Assembly: GCF_020252395.1 (NCBI RefSeq)
Contig: NZ_JADCDB010000001.1
Location: 186,001-250,000 of the forward strand
Length of the DNA: 64,000 nucleotides
Direction: 5' to 3'
Source of the DNA: Aestuariivirga sp.
GTDB lineage: Bacteria; Pseudomonadota; Alphaproteobacteria; Rhizobiales; Aestuariivirgaceae
The notes under the pieces were generated by a model that worked only from the letters and a program-made list of their open reading frames with translations, had not been told where the DNA came from and did not search any database. How positions within the stretch are numbered: the stretch's first letter is position 1; each line of letters opens with the position of its first letter. Shown here one piece after another: positions 28,563-36,572 of the stretch. The translations under genes were made by a program, and so were the position numbers.

Positions 28563-28591
28563 GAGCCGCCTGCCCGGTGGGCAAGCGGCTC
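28563..28591 (-). promoter_or_regulatory. Strong intercistronic hairpin between bmp and the ABC ATPase gene
   Basis: A GAGCCGC/GCGGCTC outer stem (28563-28569 and 28585-28591) encloses a TGCCC-GGT-GGGCA inner stem. No U-tract follows on the minus strand, so it is more likely a 3' stabiliser of the binding-protein message than a full terminator. Confidence 0.6.
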
Positions 28592-28599
28592 GCGCGCAC

Positions 28600-29598
28600 T
28601 TACTGCACGGGGCAGGTGTTGTCGGCCGTGTAATCGTGGACCTTGATGGCGCCGGCGATGATGCCGGCCTTGGCCTTGTCCACGGCGGCCATCATCTCCG
28701 GCGTGATCAGCGGCTTGTTGTTGTCGTCCATGGCGACGCCCACGCCGTCCTCGGCGAGGCCCAGCGCCTGGACGCCCGGCTTGAAGCCGGCGTTGCCGCC
28801 CTTCATCACGTTGTAGACGGCGACGTCCACGCGCTTCAGCATGGAGGTGAGGACCTTGCCGGGGTGGAGGTAGTTCTGGTTGGCGTCGACGCCGATGGAG
28901 AGAGCGCCGCCGTCAGCCGCAGCCTGCAGCACGCCGAGGCCCGTGGCGCCGGCGGCGGCATAGATCACGTCAGCCCCCTGAGCCATCTGGCCCTTGGTGA
29001 TTTCGCCGCCCTTGACCGGGTCGTTCCAGGCCGCGCCGGTGTCACCCGTCATGTTCTGGAAGATCACGGCGTCGGGCTTGGCGGCCTTGACCCCTTGAGC
29101 ATAGCCGCAGCCGAACTTGCGGATCAGCGGAATGTCCATGCCGCCGACGAAGCCGACCTTGCCGGACTTGGACGCCATGCCAGCCAGGAGGCCGGCGAGA
29201 TAGGAGCCCTCGTTTTCCTTGAACACGATGGATTGCACATTGGGCAGGTCCACAACCATGTCGACGATGGCGAACTTGAGGTCCGGATACTCCTTGGCGA
29301 CCTTCTCGACCGCCGCGGCCTGGGCGAAGCCCGCCGCGATGATGGGCGAATAGCCCTGGTCGGCAAAGTTGCGGATGGCCTGCTCGCGCTGGGCTTCGTT
29401 GGCGATCTCGAACTCGCCATAGGCGATGCCGGTTTCGGCCTTGAACTTCTCCGCGCCGTTGAACATGCTTTCGTTGAACGACTTGTCGAACTTGCCGCCG
29501 ATGTCGAACACGATGGCCGGTTTGGACTCATCCGCCAGCGCAGCACCTGCGGTGAGGGCGAGGGCCGCGGCGGCGGCCATGAACGAACGTCTGAGCAT
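28600..29598 (-). CDS. BMP-family nucleoside-binding periplasmic protein
   Basis: A 332-residue substrate-binding protein of the BMP (basic membrane protein, PnrA-like) family. It has a signal peptide ending GAALA-D; there is no lipobox Cys, so it should be soluble in the periplasm rather than a lipoprotein. Family features are VFDIGGKFDKSFNESMFNGAE, VGGMDIPLIRKFGCGY and IYAAAGATGLGVLQAA. I chose the ATG at 29598, with a GGGAG ribosome site, over an upstream in-frame start. It leads the nucleoside operon. Confidence 0.9.
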   Translation of the reverse strand: MLRRSFMAAAAALALTAGAALADESKPAIVFDIGGKFDKSFNESMFNGAEKFKAETGIAYGEFEIANEAQREQAIRNFADQGYSPIIAAGFAQAAAVEKVAKEYPDLKFAIVDMVVDLPNVQSIVFKENEGSYLAGLLAGMASKSGKVGFVGGMDIPLIRKFGCGYAQGVKAAKPDAVIFQNMTGDTGAAWNDPVKGGEITKGQMAQGADVIYAAAGATGLGVLQAAADGGALSIGVDANQNYLHPGKVLTSMLKRVDVAVYNVMKGGNAGFKPGVQALGLAEDGVGVAMDDNNKPLITPEMMAAVDKAKAGIIAGAIKVHDYTADNTCPVQ

Positions 29599-29713
29599 TG
29601 TCGTCTCCCTGTTGTGGTCTTGCCGCGATCTAATCACAACCTGCCTGAGGGCGCGATTGCAATCTTGGTGGGCCGATCAAATCACCCGCCCCGCCCCCCG
29701 GTCAAGCGGGCGG

Positions 29714-29742
29714 CTTGAAAGCCGGGAGCGGGCTTCTCATAT
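29714..29742 (+). promoter_or_regulatory. Candidate heat-shock (RpoH-type) promoter of hsp20
   Basis: CTTGAA (29714-29719), a 16-base spacer and CTCATAT (29736-29742) resemble the alphaproteobacterial RpoH promoter (CTTG, then CYTAT-like). Position fits a leader of about 60 nt before the hsp20 ATG at 29810. Confidence 0.5.
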
Positions 29743-29750
29743 GACGGTGG

Positions 29751-29809
29751 CCGCTGAGAATGCCGCGTCCGGGTTCCAGCGGAGTGCTGCTTCACGAGGG
29801 CAAACCGAA
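29751..29809 (+). promoter_or_regulatory. ROSE-like RNA thermometer candidate in the hsp20 leader
   Basis: Two hairpins can form in the leader. One has a CCGCTG/CAGCGG stem (29751-29756 and 29777-29782). The second (29785-29802) pairs UGCU with GGCA and, past a bulged G, CUU with GAG, which hides the GAGGG ribosome-binding site. A bulged G opposite the Shine-Dalgarno and a UGCU element are features of ROSE thermometers of rhizobial small heat-shock genes. The structure was folded by hand. Confidence 0.5.
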
Positions 29810-30232
29810 ATGAAAAGTCTGTCTGTTTTTTCGTCCCCCCTGCTGCTCGGCTTCGACGAGCTTGAGCGGATGCTCGACCGGGCCACCAAGACCGGCGGGG
29901 ACGGCTACCCACCCTACAATATCGAGAGGCTCCCAAAGGCGGAGGGCGAGGCCGAGCGGCTGCGCATCACGCTCGCCGTCGCGGGCTTTGCGCGCGACGA
30001 GCTGGACGTGACGGTCGAGGAGAACCAGCTGGTGATCCGCGGCCGCCAGAAGGAGGAGGACGGCAAGGCCTATCTGCACCGCGGCATTGCGGCCCGCCAG
30101 TTCCAGCGGGCTTTCGTGCTGGCGGACGGGATGGAGGTGACCGGAGCCAGGCTGGAGAACGGCCTGCTCGAACTTCACCTCGAACGGCCCGAACCGCGGC
30201 GGGTGGTCCGCCGTATCCAGATTGGAGGGTGA
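29810..30232 (+). CDS. Hsp20/IbpA-type small heat-shock protein
   Basis: A 140-residue alpha-crystallin-domain chaperone starting MKSLSVFSSPLLLGFDELERML. The core domain runs from about residue 35 (YNIERLP) through the beta-strand region (ELDVTVEENQLVIRGRQ), with the closing ENGLLELHLER near residue 120. It holds unfolded proteins during heat stress. The ATG at 29810 follows a GAGGG site that may be masked by a leader hairpin. DUF1150 follows immediately, a frequent alphaproteobacterial pairing. Confidence 0.92.
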   Translation: MKSLSVFSSPLLLGFDELERMLDRATKTGGDGYPPYNIERLPKAEGEAERLRITLAVAGFARDELDVTVEENQLVIRGRQKEEDGKAYLHRGIAARQFQRAFVLADGMEVTGARLENGLLELHLERPEPRRVVRRIQIGG

Positions 30233-30236
30233 TGTC

Positions 30237-30506
30237 ATGGACCTGAAGAAAACCGACTTGAAGAAATCCGTCGATCTGACGCCCCAGGACTTGGCTTTGC
30301 TGGGCGACGGCGACCTCGGATACATCCGTGAAATCGCGGTCAATGAAGCCCAGCGGCTGCTGGGCTCGCAGACCAGCGTTTCGCCTAAGTCGAAGCTGTT
30401 CTGCCTCTACAATGCCGACGGCACCCCGGTGTCGATTTCCGGCTCGCGGGAAGCGGCCCTGGGCAGCGCCTTCGAACACGAGCTGATGGCAATGAGCGTG
30501 CACTGA
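30237..30506 (+). CDS. DUF1150 family protein
   Basis: An 89-residue soluble protein with LTPQDLALLGDGDLGYIREI and the C-terminal LFCLYNADGTPVSISGSREAALGSAFEHEL, matching DUF1150, a small alphaproteobacterial family commonly found beside Hsp20 genes. No function is known. The ATG at 30237 has a GGAGGG site seven bases upstream and lies four bases after the hsp20 stop, so the two are co-translated. Confidence 0.87.
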   Translation: MDLKKTDLKKSVDLTPQDLALLGDGDLGYIREIAVNEAQRLLGSQTSVSPKSKLFCLYNADGTPVSISGSREAALGSAFEHELMAMSVH

Positions 30507-30532
30507 GGGCGCGGTTTACGGCTGAATGCGGG

Positions 30533-30564
30533 GGCCCCGGCGAAAGACCGGGGCCATTTTTTAT
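30533..30564 (+). terminator. Intrinsic terminator after hsp20-DUF1150
   Basis: GGCCCCGG/CCGGGGCC (30533-30540 and 30548-30555) is followed by ATTTTTTAT. Confidence 0.85.
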
Positions 30565-30585
30565 CCTGCATCAGGAATTTTTCTC

Positions 30586-30614
30586 TTGACTTTGTTCCGG
30601 TTATGTTCTATATG
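30586..30614 (+). promoter_or_regulatory. Sigma-70-like promoter with an embedded GTTC-N7-GTTC (LexA-type) box
   Basis: TTGACT (30586-30591), a 17-base spacer and TATATG (30609-30614) form a good promoter. The spacer contains GTTC (30594-30597), seven bases, and GTTC (30605-30608), which is the LexA/SOS operator consensus of alphaproteobacteria. No recognisable gene follows on this strand. Confidence 0.5.
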
Positions 30615-30873
30615 TCCTGCAACGTGCCTGCTGCTGATTGACATTGTGAAAGATTTCCCGGGACGGCGCGCCAAAGTCTATCCCGGATGACCCCTCCCCC
30701 CTGGCCCCAAGGCCGAGGTGCGAGCCGGGGGACCCTCTTGCGGCGAGGAGGGGGTGGTGGGACTCCATCAGACCGTCAACCCAACCATCTGGGACGCTAC
30801 ACTTTCGCCGGGATGACGAGCTCGTAGAGGGAGGGCTTGTTGCGGATGCTGATCGGAGGTGCCGGACAGACTC

Positions 30874-31353
30874 TCAGGCCGCCGAGGCGGACTTGGGGTT
30901 GGCGGCGGGTTCAGTGAGGATGGCGTAGAGGCCTTGCGGGTCATCCGTGCCGCGCAGCTTGGCGACCACGGCGGGGTCGCGCAGCACGCGGGAGATCTTG
31001 GCGAGCGCCTTGAGGTGGTCGGCGCCGGCATCCTCCGGCGCCAAGAGCACGAAGACGAGGTCGACCGGCTGGCCGTCGACCGACTCGAAGTCCACCGGCT
31101 GGGCAAGCCGGGCGAACAGGCCATAGACGCGGCTGATCGAGGGCAATTTGCCGTGCGGGATGGCGATGCCCTGGCCGATGCCGGTGGAGCCCAGCTTCTC
31201 GCGCTTCAGGAGCGTTTCGAAGATCACCCGGTGGTCGACCGCCACCTGGGCGGCGAGCGCCTGGGACAGCTCCTGCAGCAGCTGCTTCTTGTTCGGGGCC
31301 TTGAGGCTCGCCAGAACGGACTGCCTGTCGATCAGGGAATCGAGGGTCATCAT
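30874..31353 (-). CDS. ptsN: Nitrogen PTS EIIA component
   Basis: A 159-residue EIIA-Ntr protein with the phosphorylatable His67 in GIAIPHGKL and the family C-terminus (LKALAKISRVLRDPAVVAKLR). It receives phosphate through the PtsP-PtsO chain and regulates nitrogen, potassium and carbon functions rather than transporting sugar. It lies behind rpoN and hpf, the classical order. The first two codons are both ATG; either may start. Confidence 0.94.
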   Translation of the reverse strand: MMTLDSLIDRQSVLASLKAPNKKQLLQELSQALAAQVAVDHRVIFETLLKREKLGSTGIGQGIAIPHGKLPSISRVYGLFARLAQPVDFESVDGQPVDLVFVLLAPEDAGADHLKALAKISRVLRDPAVVAKLRGTDDPQGLYAILTEPAANPKSASAA

Positions 31354-31383
31354 GTCGGGTCAGGTCCCCGTGAAGGTCGCGTG

Positions 31384-31953
31384 TCAGGCCGCCGGCTTGG
31401 GATCGACCCAGCCGATGTTACCGTCAGGACGCCGGTAGACGAGATTGAGCCCGCCATGGCCGCCGTTGCGGAACAGCAGGAACGGCTGGGTGGAAATGTC
31501 GAGCTGCATGACCGCCTCGCCCACCGAGAGTTCCGGCAGCTTCAGCCCGGTTTCGGCGACGACCGCGGGGTGCTCGCCCTGCGCATCATGCTCGTCCGAG
31601 GCGGGCTCGATGACATAGCTCTGGGCTTCGAACTGGCGCACCGGCTCGCGGCGCTTGCGGTGGTGGTCCTTGAGGCGCTGCTTGTAGCGGCGGAGTTGCT
31701 TTTCGAGATGTGCGGCCGCCTCATCGAAGCTGGGGTGCGCCTCGGCCCCTTTGCCCTCGGCCTGCAGCACCAAGCCCGTGGCGAGGTGAAGCGCAATGTC
31801 GGTGAGGAAGAAAGCCCGCTGCTTCTCCAAGGTCACATTGGCGTGAACGGCGCCGTCGAAATACTTCTGCTGGAGGTTGCCGAGGCGGGTTTCGATGTGC
31901 TCGCGCAAGGCATCGCCCACATCGAGGTTCTTTCCGGTGGTTTTGATCTGCAT
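31384..31953 (-). CDS. hpf: Long-form ribosome hibernation promoting factor
   Basis: A 189-residue HPF/RaiA protein. The N-terminal S30AE domain (QIKTTGKNLDVGDALREHI) binds the decoding centre. The C-terminal domain (QPFLLFRNGGHGGLNLVYRR) marks the long form, which dimerises ribosomes into 100S particles in stationary phase. A charged linker rich in Arg and Lys joins the two. It sits between rpoN and ptsN. Confidence 0.93.
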   Translation of the reverse strand: MQIKTTGKNLDVGDALREHIETRLGNLQQKYFDGAVHANVTLEKQRAFFLTDIALHLATGLVLQAEGKGAEAHPSFDEAAAHLEKQLRRYKQRLKDHHRKRREPVRQFEAQSYVIEPASDEHDAQGEHPAVVAETGLKLPELSVGEAVMQLDISTQPFLLFRNGGHGGLNLVYRRPDGNIGWVDPKPAA

Positions 31954-32141
31954 GGCCGTCGCAAATATCCCTGCTTCGCCCTGTGCTACACATGGGCGCG
32001 TTTGGCTGACACGTCAACTGTCCGGCGAATCCGAAACGCAGTTGTGTTCCGCTTCGCGCGAACTGCGTGCGAGGCCCCCTCCCCTGGGGTCTTGTTGCGA
32101 AGCGGGCGGAACCTAGTCGAGGGCGGAGGCCCCGTCAAACC

Positions 32142-33656
32142 CTATTGGGGGCCTTGTACCCGGGCCTCGCGGCGGCGCCGGACGGAAGATGGAATCCCAA
32201 GGCTTTCCCGGTACTTGGCAACCGTGCGGCGGGCGATGTCGATGCCCGAAGCCTTCAATTTATCGACGATCGTGTCATCCGAGAGCACGTTCTGCCCCTC
32301 CTCCGCGATCAACTCCCTGATGCGGTGGCGGACGGCCTCCGCCGAGTGGGCATCGCCGTTCGAATCGGAGGAAGCGATGGCGGTGGTGAAAAAATACTTT
32401 AACTCGAAGATGCCGCGGGGTGTGGCCATGTATTTATTGGAGGTGACGCGGCTGACGGTCGATTCATGCATCTCGATCGCATCGGCCACGGTGCGCAGGT
32501 TGAGGGGGCGGAGATGCTGGACGCCGAGGAGCAGGAAGGCGTCCTGCTGGCGGACGATCTCGCGCGCCACCTTGAGGATGGTTCTGGCGCGCTGGTCGAG
32601 GCTTTTCACCAGCCAGGTGGCATTGGCCTGGCACTCGGAGAGGTAGACCTTGTCCTCGCTCCTTTGGGCGTTGGCGGAGACGCGGGCGAGGTACTGGTGG
32701 TTGATGAGCACGCGCGGCAGCGTTTCGGTGTTGAGTTCGACGATCCATGCGCCTTCGGGCGAGGGGCGCACGATGACGTCGGGGATCACCGGCTGCACCG
32801 GCTCCGCCCCGAAGGCATGGCCGGGCTTGGGGTCGAGCGCGCGCAGCTCGGCCACCATGTCCTTCAAATCTTCGAGATTGACGCGGCAGAGGATCTTCAA
32901 TGCCGCATAGTCGCGCTTCGCCACCAGGTCGAGATGGCCGACGAGGATGGCCATGGCGGGGTCGAAGCGGTCACGTTCCTTGAGCTGCAGGGTGAGGCAT
33001 TCCCTCAGGTCGCGCGCGAAGACGCCGGGCGGATCGCAGGACTGGAGCTTGGCCAGCACCGCCTCGACATGGGCAGTGGAGGCGCCCAGCGTTTCGGCCA
33101 TGGAAGGAACATCGGCGGCGAGGTAGCCGGCCTCGTTGAGGCTGCCGATCAGGTGCTGGCCGATGAGCTGCTCGGCCGCGCCGGCGAGCAGCAGGTGCAT
33201 CTGGCCGGTGAGGTGCTCGGCGAGCGTCGGCTGGCGCGTCAGCGTGGCGCCGAAGTCGAGACCTTCCGCATCGAGCGAGAGCGCGCCCTGGGGCCTGAGC
33301 GACGACCAGCCGGAATCGGGCGGCGGGGCCGCCTGGCCGCGGTTCGCCGCATCGGCGCGGGATTCGTGGGTATAGACATTCTCCAGCTCGGTATCGAGCG
33401 TCCTCAGCCGCTCCTCGGCAGCGCTGTTGGAAGCCAGCGCCGTGACCATGTCGGTCTGGGCCTCGGCGGGTTCGGGGGATTTCTGGACCTCGGCGCGTTC
33501 GTCACGCTCCAGGAGCGGGTTCCGCTCCAGCTCCTGGTCGACGAAGGCCTGCAGCTCGAGATTGGACATTTGCAGCAGCTTGATGGCCTGCTGCAGCTGC
33601 GGGGTCATCACCAGGGACTGGCCCTGGCGGAGGTCGAGCCGCTGGTTCAGCGCCAT
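32142..33656 (-). CDS. rpoN: RNA polymerase sigma-54 factor
   Basis: A 504-residue sigma factor with the Gln-rich region I (LRQGQSLVMTPQLQQAIKLLQMSNLEL), an acidic region II, the core-binding domain, and the RpoN box ARRTVAKYRE (about 475-484) that contacts the -24 element. It serves promoters of nitrogen-related, transport and motility genes with enhancer-binding activators. It lies 15 bp after lptB in the conserved lpt-rpoN-hpf-ptsN cluster. Confidence 0.96.
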   Translation of the reverse strand: MALNQRLDLRQGQSLVMTPQLQQAIKLLQMSNLELQAFVDQELERNPLLERDERAEVQKSPEPAEAQTDMVTALASNSAAEERLRTLDTELENVYTHESRADAANRGQAAPPPDSGWSSLRPQGALSLDAEGLDFGATLTRQPTLAEHLTGQMHLLLAGAAEQLIGQHLIGSLNEAGYLAADVPSMAETLGASTAHVEAVLAKLQSCDPPGVFARDLRECLTLQLKERDRFDPAMAILVGHLDLVAKRDYAALKILCRVNLEDLKDMVAELRALDPKPGHAFGAEPVQPVIPDVIVRPSPEGAWIVELNTETLPRVLINHQYLARVSANAQRSEDKVYLSECQANATWLVKSLDQRARTILKVAREIVRQQDAFLLLGVQHLRPLNLRTVADAIEMHESTVSRVTSNKYMATPRGIFELKYFFTTAIASSDSNGDAHSAEAVRHRIRELIAEEGQNVLSDDTIVDKLKASGIDIARRTVAKYRESLGIPSSVRRRREARVQGPQ

Positions 33657-33671
33657 GCCGGGGGCGCCCCC

Positions 33672-34514
33672 TTAGAGGGTGAAATCGGCGCCAAGGTAAT
33701 AGCGCCGGACGTCCGGGTGGGAGACGATCTCCTGTGGCGAGCCCTCGGTCAGGACCTGACCCTCATGGATGATGAGAGCGGTGTCGATGAGCTCAAGGGT
33801 TTCGCGGACGTTGTGATCCGTAACAAGCACCCCGATTCCCCGAGAGGTGAGCTGTCGCACCAGGCGGCGAATATCACCGATCGCAATCGGATCAATTCCG
33901 GCGAAGGGCTCGTCAAGAAGCATGAACTCTGGGTCGGCGGCAAGGGCGCGGGCGATTTCCACGCGGCGGCGCTCGCCGCCAGAAAGCGCAACAGCCGGTG
34001 AATTCCGGATCTCGGCGATGGAGAACTCATCGAGCAACTCGCGCAACTTACTTTCGCGCTTCTGCTTGGAGCCCTCGGTCAGCTCCAGCACCGCGAGAAT
34101 ATTTTCCTCCACCGTGAGGCCGCGGAAGATCGAGCTTTCCTGCGCCAGATATCCGATGCCCAGCCGCGCCCGGCGGTACATGGGCAGATGCGCGATATCG
34201 GCGCCGTCAAGGCTGATCCGGCCGCTGTCGGCGGCAATGAGCCCGGTGATCATGTAGAACACCGTGGTCTTGCCGGCGCCATTGGGTCCCAGAAGTCCCA
34301 CAGCTTCACCGCGCCTGACGGACAGAGAGACATCCCGCACCACGGGCCGCCGCTTGTAGGACTTTCTCAGTCCCTCCACCACGAGGCCCGGGCGCTCCAG
34401 GGAGGCTGCGGCTCTGCCGCCCGTCTGCGGAAGCTGTGCCCGCCGGGGCGCTGTTGCCTTTGCCAGCCTGCCTGCCACTGCGTCTTCGTCACGCGCCACG
34501 GGAGTGTCCACCAA
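33672..34514 (-). CDS. lptB: Lipopolysaccharide export ABC ATPase LptB
   Basis: An ABC ATPase that drives LPS extraction with LptFG. Walker A is GPNGAGKTT (76-84), the signature is LSGGERRRVEIARAL, and Walker B is FMLLDEPFAGIDP. At 280 residues it is about 40 longer than E. coli LptB because of an N-terminal Arg/Ala-rich extension. No ATG precedes the conserved domain: the open frame begins TTG-GTG at 34514/34511, so the true start is uncertain and could lie nearer LVVEGLRKSYKRR. Confidence 0.92.
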   Translation of the reverse strand: MVDTPVARDEDAVAGRLAKATAPRRAQLPQTGGRAAASLERPGLVVEGLRKSYKRRPVVRDVSLSVRRGEAVGLLGPNGAGKTTVFYMITGLIAADSGRISLDGADIAHLPMYRRARLGIGYLAQESSIFRGLTVEENILAVLELTEGSKQKRESKLRELLDEFSIAEIRNSPAVALSGGERRRVEIARALAADPEFMLLDEPFAGIDPIAIGDIRRLVRQLTSRGIGVLVTDHNVRETLELIDTALIIHEGQVLTEGSPQEIVSHPDVRRYYLGADFTL

Positions 34515-34539
34515 TAGGTTTAATTTTGGATGAAAATGA

Positions 34540-35097
34540 TCATTGCGGGGCGCCGGCCCCCTTGCCGCCGTTGCTGGACTTCGGCAGGAAACTGCCCTTG
34601 ACGCGGCCGCCAGTCATCTGGGTGCGGCCGGTCTTGAGATCGGCGCGGAGTTCATTGCCCTCGAGAACCGTGGTGCCCTGCACCAGCTTCACCTTGCCGC
34701 CGACGGTGAGCTTCTCGGACTGGGGATCGTATTTCGCCCAGTCGCCCGTGATCTTCTCCTTGGGCGTGGTGATGATGACGCTGCCCTTGGCGTCGAGGTC
34801 GGTGGCGTCGGTCTTCGTGGCGCCATCGGGCTGCTTCACGTCGGCGTAGGTGACGGTGAGTTCGTCCGACTTGAGGTTGGTGGTGCCCTTGGTGGCATCG
34901 ACCGCGCCGCGAAAGATGGCCTTCTTCTCCTTGTCGAGAATCTCCATCTCGTTCGACACGATATCGACCGGGGCGGTGTCATTGCCCTTGTCGCCTGCCT
35001 TGGCGCCGGCCGTGGCGTCCGTCGCCTCCTGGGCGAGGGCCGGCGTGGCGGCCAGCAAGAACAGTGCCGCAGCGCTGGCGGCGAACCTCAACGTCAT
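34540..35097 (-). CDS. lptA: Lipopolysaccharide transport periplasmic protein LptA
   Basis: A 185-residue OstA-domain protein with a signal peptide ending ATPALA-Q, followed by the beta-jellyroll repeats (VDIVSNEMEILDKEKKAIFRG, LKSDELTVTYADV, LTVGGKVKLVQGTTVLEGNEL). It forms the periplasmic bridge carrying LPS to the outer membrane. Its start overlaps the lptC stop by three bases, and lptB follows 25 bp later. Confidence 0.9.
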   Translation of the reverse strand: MTLRFAASAAALFLLAATPALAQEATDATAGAKAGDKGNDTAPVDIVSNEMEILDKEKKAIFRGAVDATKGTTNLKSDELTVTYADVKQPDGATKTDATDLDAKGSVIITTPKEKITGDWAKYDPQSEKLTVGGKVKLVQGTTVLEGNELRADLKTGRTQMTGGRVKGSFLPKSSNGGKGAGAPQ

Positions 35098-35726
35098 GGA
35101 TCGGTGTCTCCCTTGCCCTTGGGCGCCGTGAAGCGCGCCCTGACGCCATTCAAGAACAGAATCCGGGCACCGTCATCGGTTATTTGCATGCCGTTCGCAT
35201 CGACCGTGCCGGAGGCGAACTCGGCGCTGACCGCGGTGCTGGCGGTGAGCTTCTTCTGCTTCACCGCGATTTCGGCCTTGTCCATGCGGGCCTTGAAGCG
35301 GCCCTCCTGCTCCAGCACCACGTTGCCGTCGAGATTGAGCGACCTGACCTTGGTGTCATAAAGCCCCGCCGAGCCGGTGATGGTGTATTTGGCGCCGCTG
35401 GCCCGCCGGAACAGGCCCACCGGCTCCTCGAGATGGACGAGATTTGGCGTCTTGCCGTCCTGCCAGCCGCGCTTCGCCGTGACCTTGTAGGGCTGCTTCT
35501 CGTCGTCGATGCCGTTGACGGTGGAAATGGCGGCCGTGATGCGGTCCGGCTCGAAGCCCGGCGGCGGCGGCTCCGCCTGCTTCGGGAGCAACGCCTGGAA
35601 CAGCCCGGCCTGGGCCAGGAAGGCGATGACGAAACCGATGCCGATGGCCGCCGCCAGCCAGCTCAACAGGCGGGAGACGGCGGCCGGCCGGACAGCCCTG
35701 CGGGCGGCTCTAGTGGGCGAAGACAT
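35094..35726 (-). CDS. lptC: LPS export protein LptC
   Basis: A 210-residue bitopic protein with an Arg-rich cytoplasmic N-terminus, one membrane helix (LLSWLAAAIGIGFVIAFLA, about residues 20-38) and a periplasmic OstA-like domain. It docks LptA to LptBFG. I chose the ATG at 35726 (MSSPTRAARRA); an upstream in-frame start would overlap rnd further. Its 5' end overlaps the 3' end of rnd by 17 bp. Confidence 0.88.
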   Translation of the reverse strand: MSSPTRAARRAVRPAAVSRLLSWLAAAIGIGFVIAFLAQAGLFQALLPKQAEPPPPGFEPDRITAAISTVNGIDDEKQPYKVTAKRGWQDGKTPNLVHLEEPVGLFRRASGAKYTITGSAGLYDTKVRSLNLDGNVVLEQEGRFKARMDKAEIAVKQKKLTASTAVSAEFASGTVDANGMQITDDGARILFLNGVRARFTAPKGKGDTDP

Positions 35727-36321
35727 CTTCCTCGGTCCAGCCCGAGAGATCGAGCGCGGCACGCGTGGGGATGAAACCGAAGCAGGCCCCGGCCACCGCC
35801 TCGCGCCCCTCGCGGCTCAGCATCTGATCGAGGCGGGACTTCAGCTCATGCAGGTAGAGCACATCCTGCGCGGCATATTGCTTCTGCGAATCCGACAGCA
35901 TGTGCGCGCCCCAGTCCGAGCTCTGCTGCTGCTTGTTGAGCTCGATGCCGAGAAGCTCCTTGACCAGGTCCTTCAGCCCATGCCGGTCGGTGTAGGTGCG
36001 GGTGAGCCTGGAGGCGATCTTGGTGCAGTAGAGCGGGCTCGCGTCGACGCCGAGATAATGTTTAATCACCGCCACGTCGAAGCGGGCGTAATGGAAGATC
36101 TTGGTGACGGCAGGGTTGGCGAACAGCGCCTTGAGGTTCGGCGCGTCGTAGCTCGACCGTTCGAGCTGCACGAGGTGGGCGTTGCCGTCGCCAGCGGAGA
36201 GCTGAACGAGGCAGAGCTTGTCGCGCCGGGGCACGAGGCCCAACGTTTCGGTATCGACGGCGACGGAGCTTCCGAAATCGAGGCCCGGAGGCAGGTCGCC
36301 CTTGTAAAGCTTGATGGCCAT
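35710..36321 (-). CDS. rnd: Short ribonuclease D-type DEDD exonuclease
   Basis: A 203-residue 3'-5' exonuclease domain. The DEDD motifs are VAVDTETLGL (Exo I), FHYARFDVAVIKHYL (Exo II) and the QYAAQDVLYL stretch (Exo III). E. coli RNase D is about 375 residues with HRDC domains; this one is the catalytic domain alone, as is common upstream of lptC in alphaproteobacteria. It probably trims tRNA or other small RNA ends. Confidence 0.87.
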   Translation of the reverse strand: MAIKLYKGDLPPGLDFGSSVAVDTETLGLVPRRDKLCLVQLSAGDGNAHLVQLERSSYDAPNLKALFANPAVTKIFHYARFDVAVIKHYLGVDASPLYCTKIASRLTRTYTDRHGLKDLVKELLGIELNKQQQSSDWGAHMLSDSQKQYAAQDVLYLHELKSRLDQMLSREGREAVAGACFGFIPTRAALDLSGWTEEDVFAH

Positions 36322-36355
36322 CGCAGGGATCCCGCCGTAACTCGACTGTCAAATA

Positions 36356-36440
<85 letters not shown>

Positions 36441-36572
36441 AGGCGAGCCGTCTCTTAGAGACGCCCGGCGTGGCTGTCAACCGCGGTCCTGCGCAGGACC
36501 CTTCTTCGCCTTTGCATCCTTGGGAGCGCGGCGCTAAAGACAGCCGCACCACCGAAAATCAGGGGAGCTTCC

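Larger units (their letters stand above)
30507..30873. other. Intergenic region between DUF1150 and ptsN
   Basis: About 370 bp holding the DUF1150 terminator, the LexA-box promoter, and then a C/G-run-rich stretch with CGGGATGAC-type elements (near 30680 and 30810) that resembles degenerate extragenic repeat DNA. An ATG-started frame of 46 codons (30687-30827) lies downstream of the promoter but has repeat-like, low-complexity composition and no recognisable features, so I do not call it a gene. Confidence 0.5.

Noticed and set aside
30687-30827. 46-codon open frame downstream of the LexA-box promoter
   Set aside because: Low-complexity, repeat-like composition with Gly/Arg runs and no good ribosome-binding site; kept only as a possibility in the finding on the promoter.
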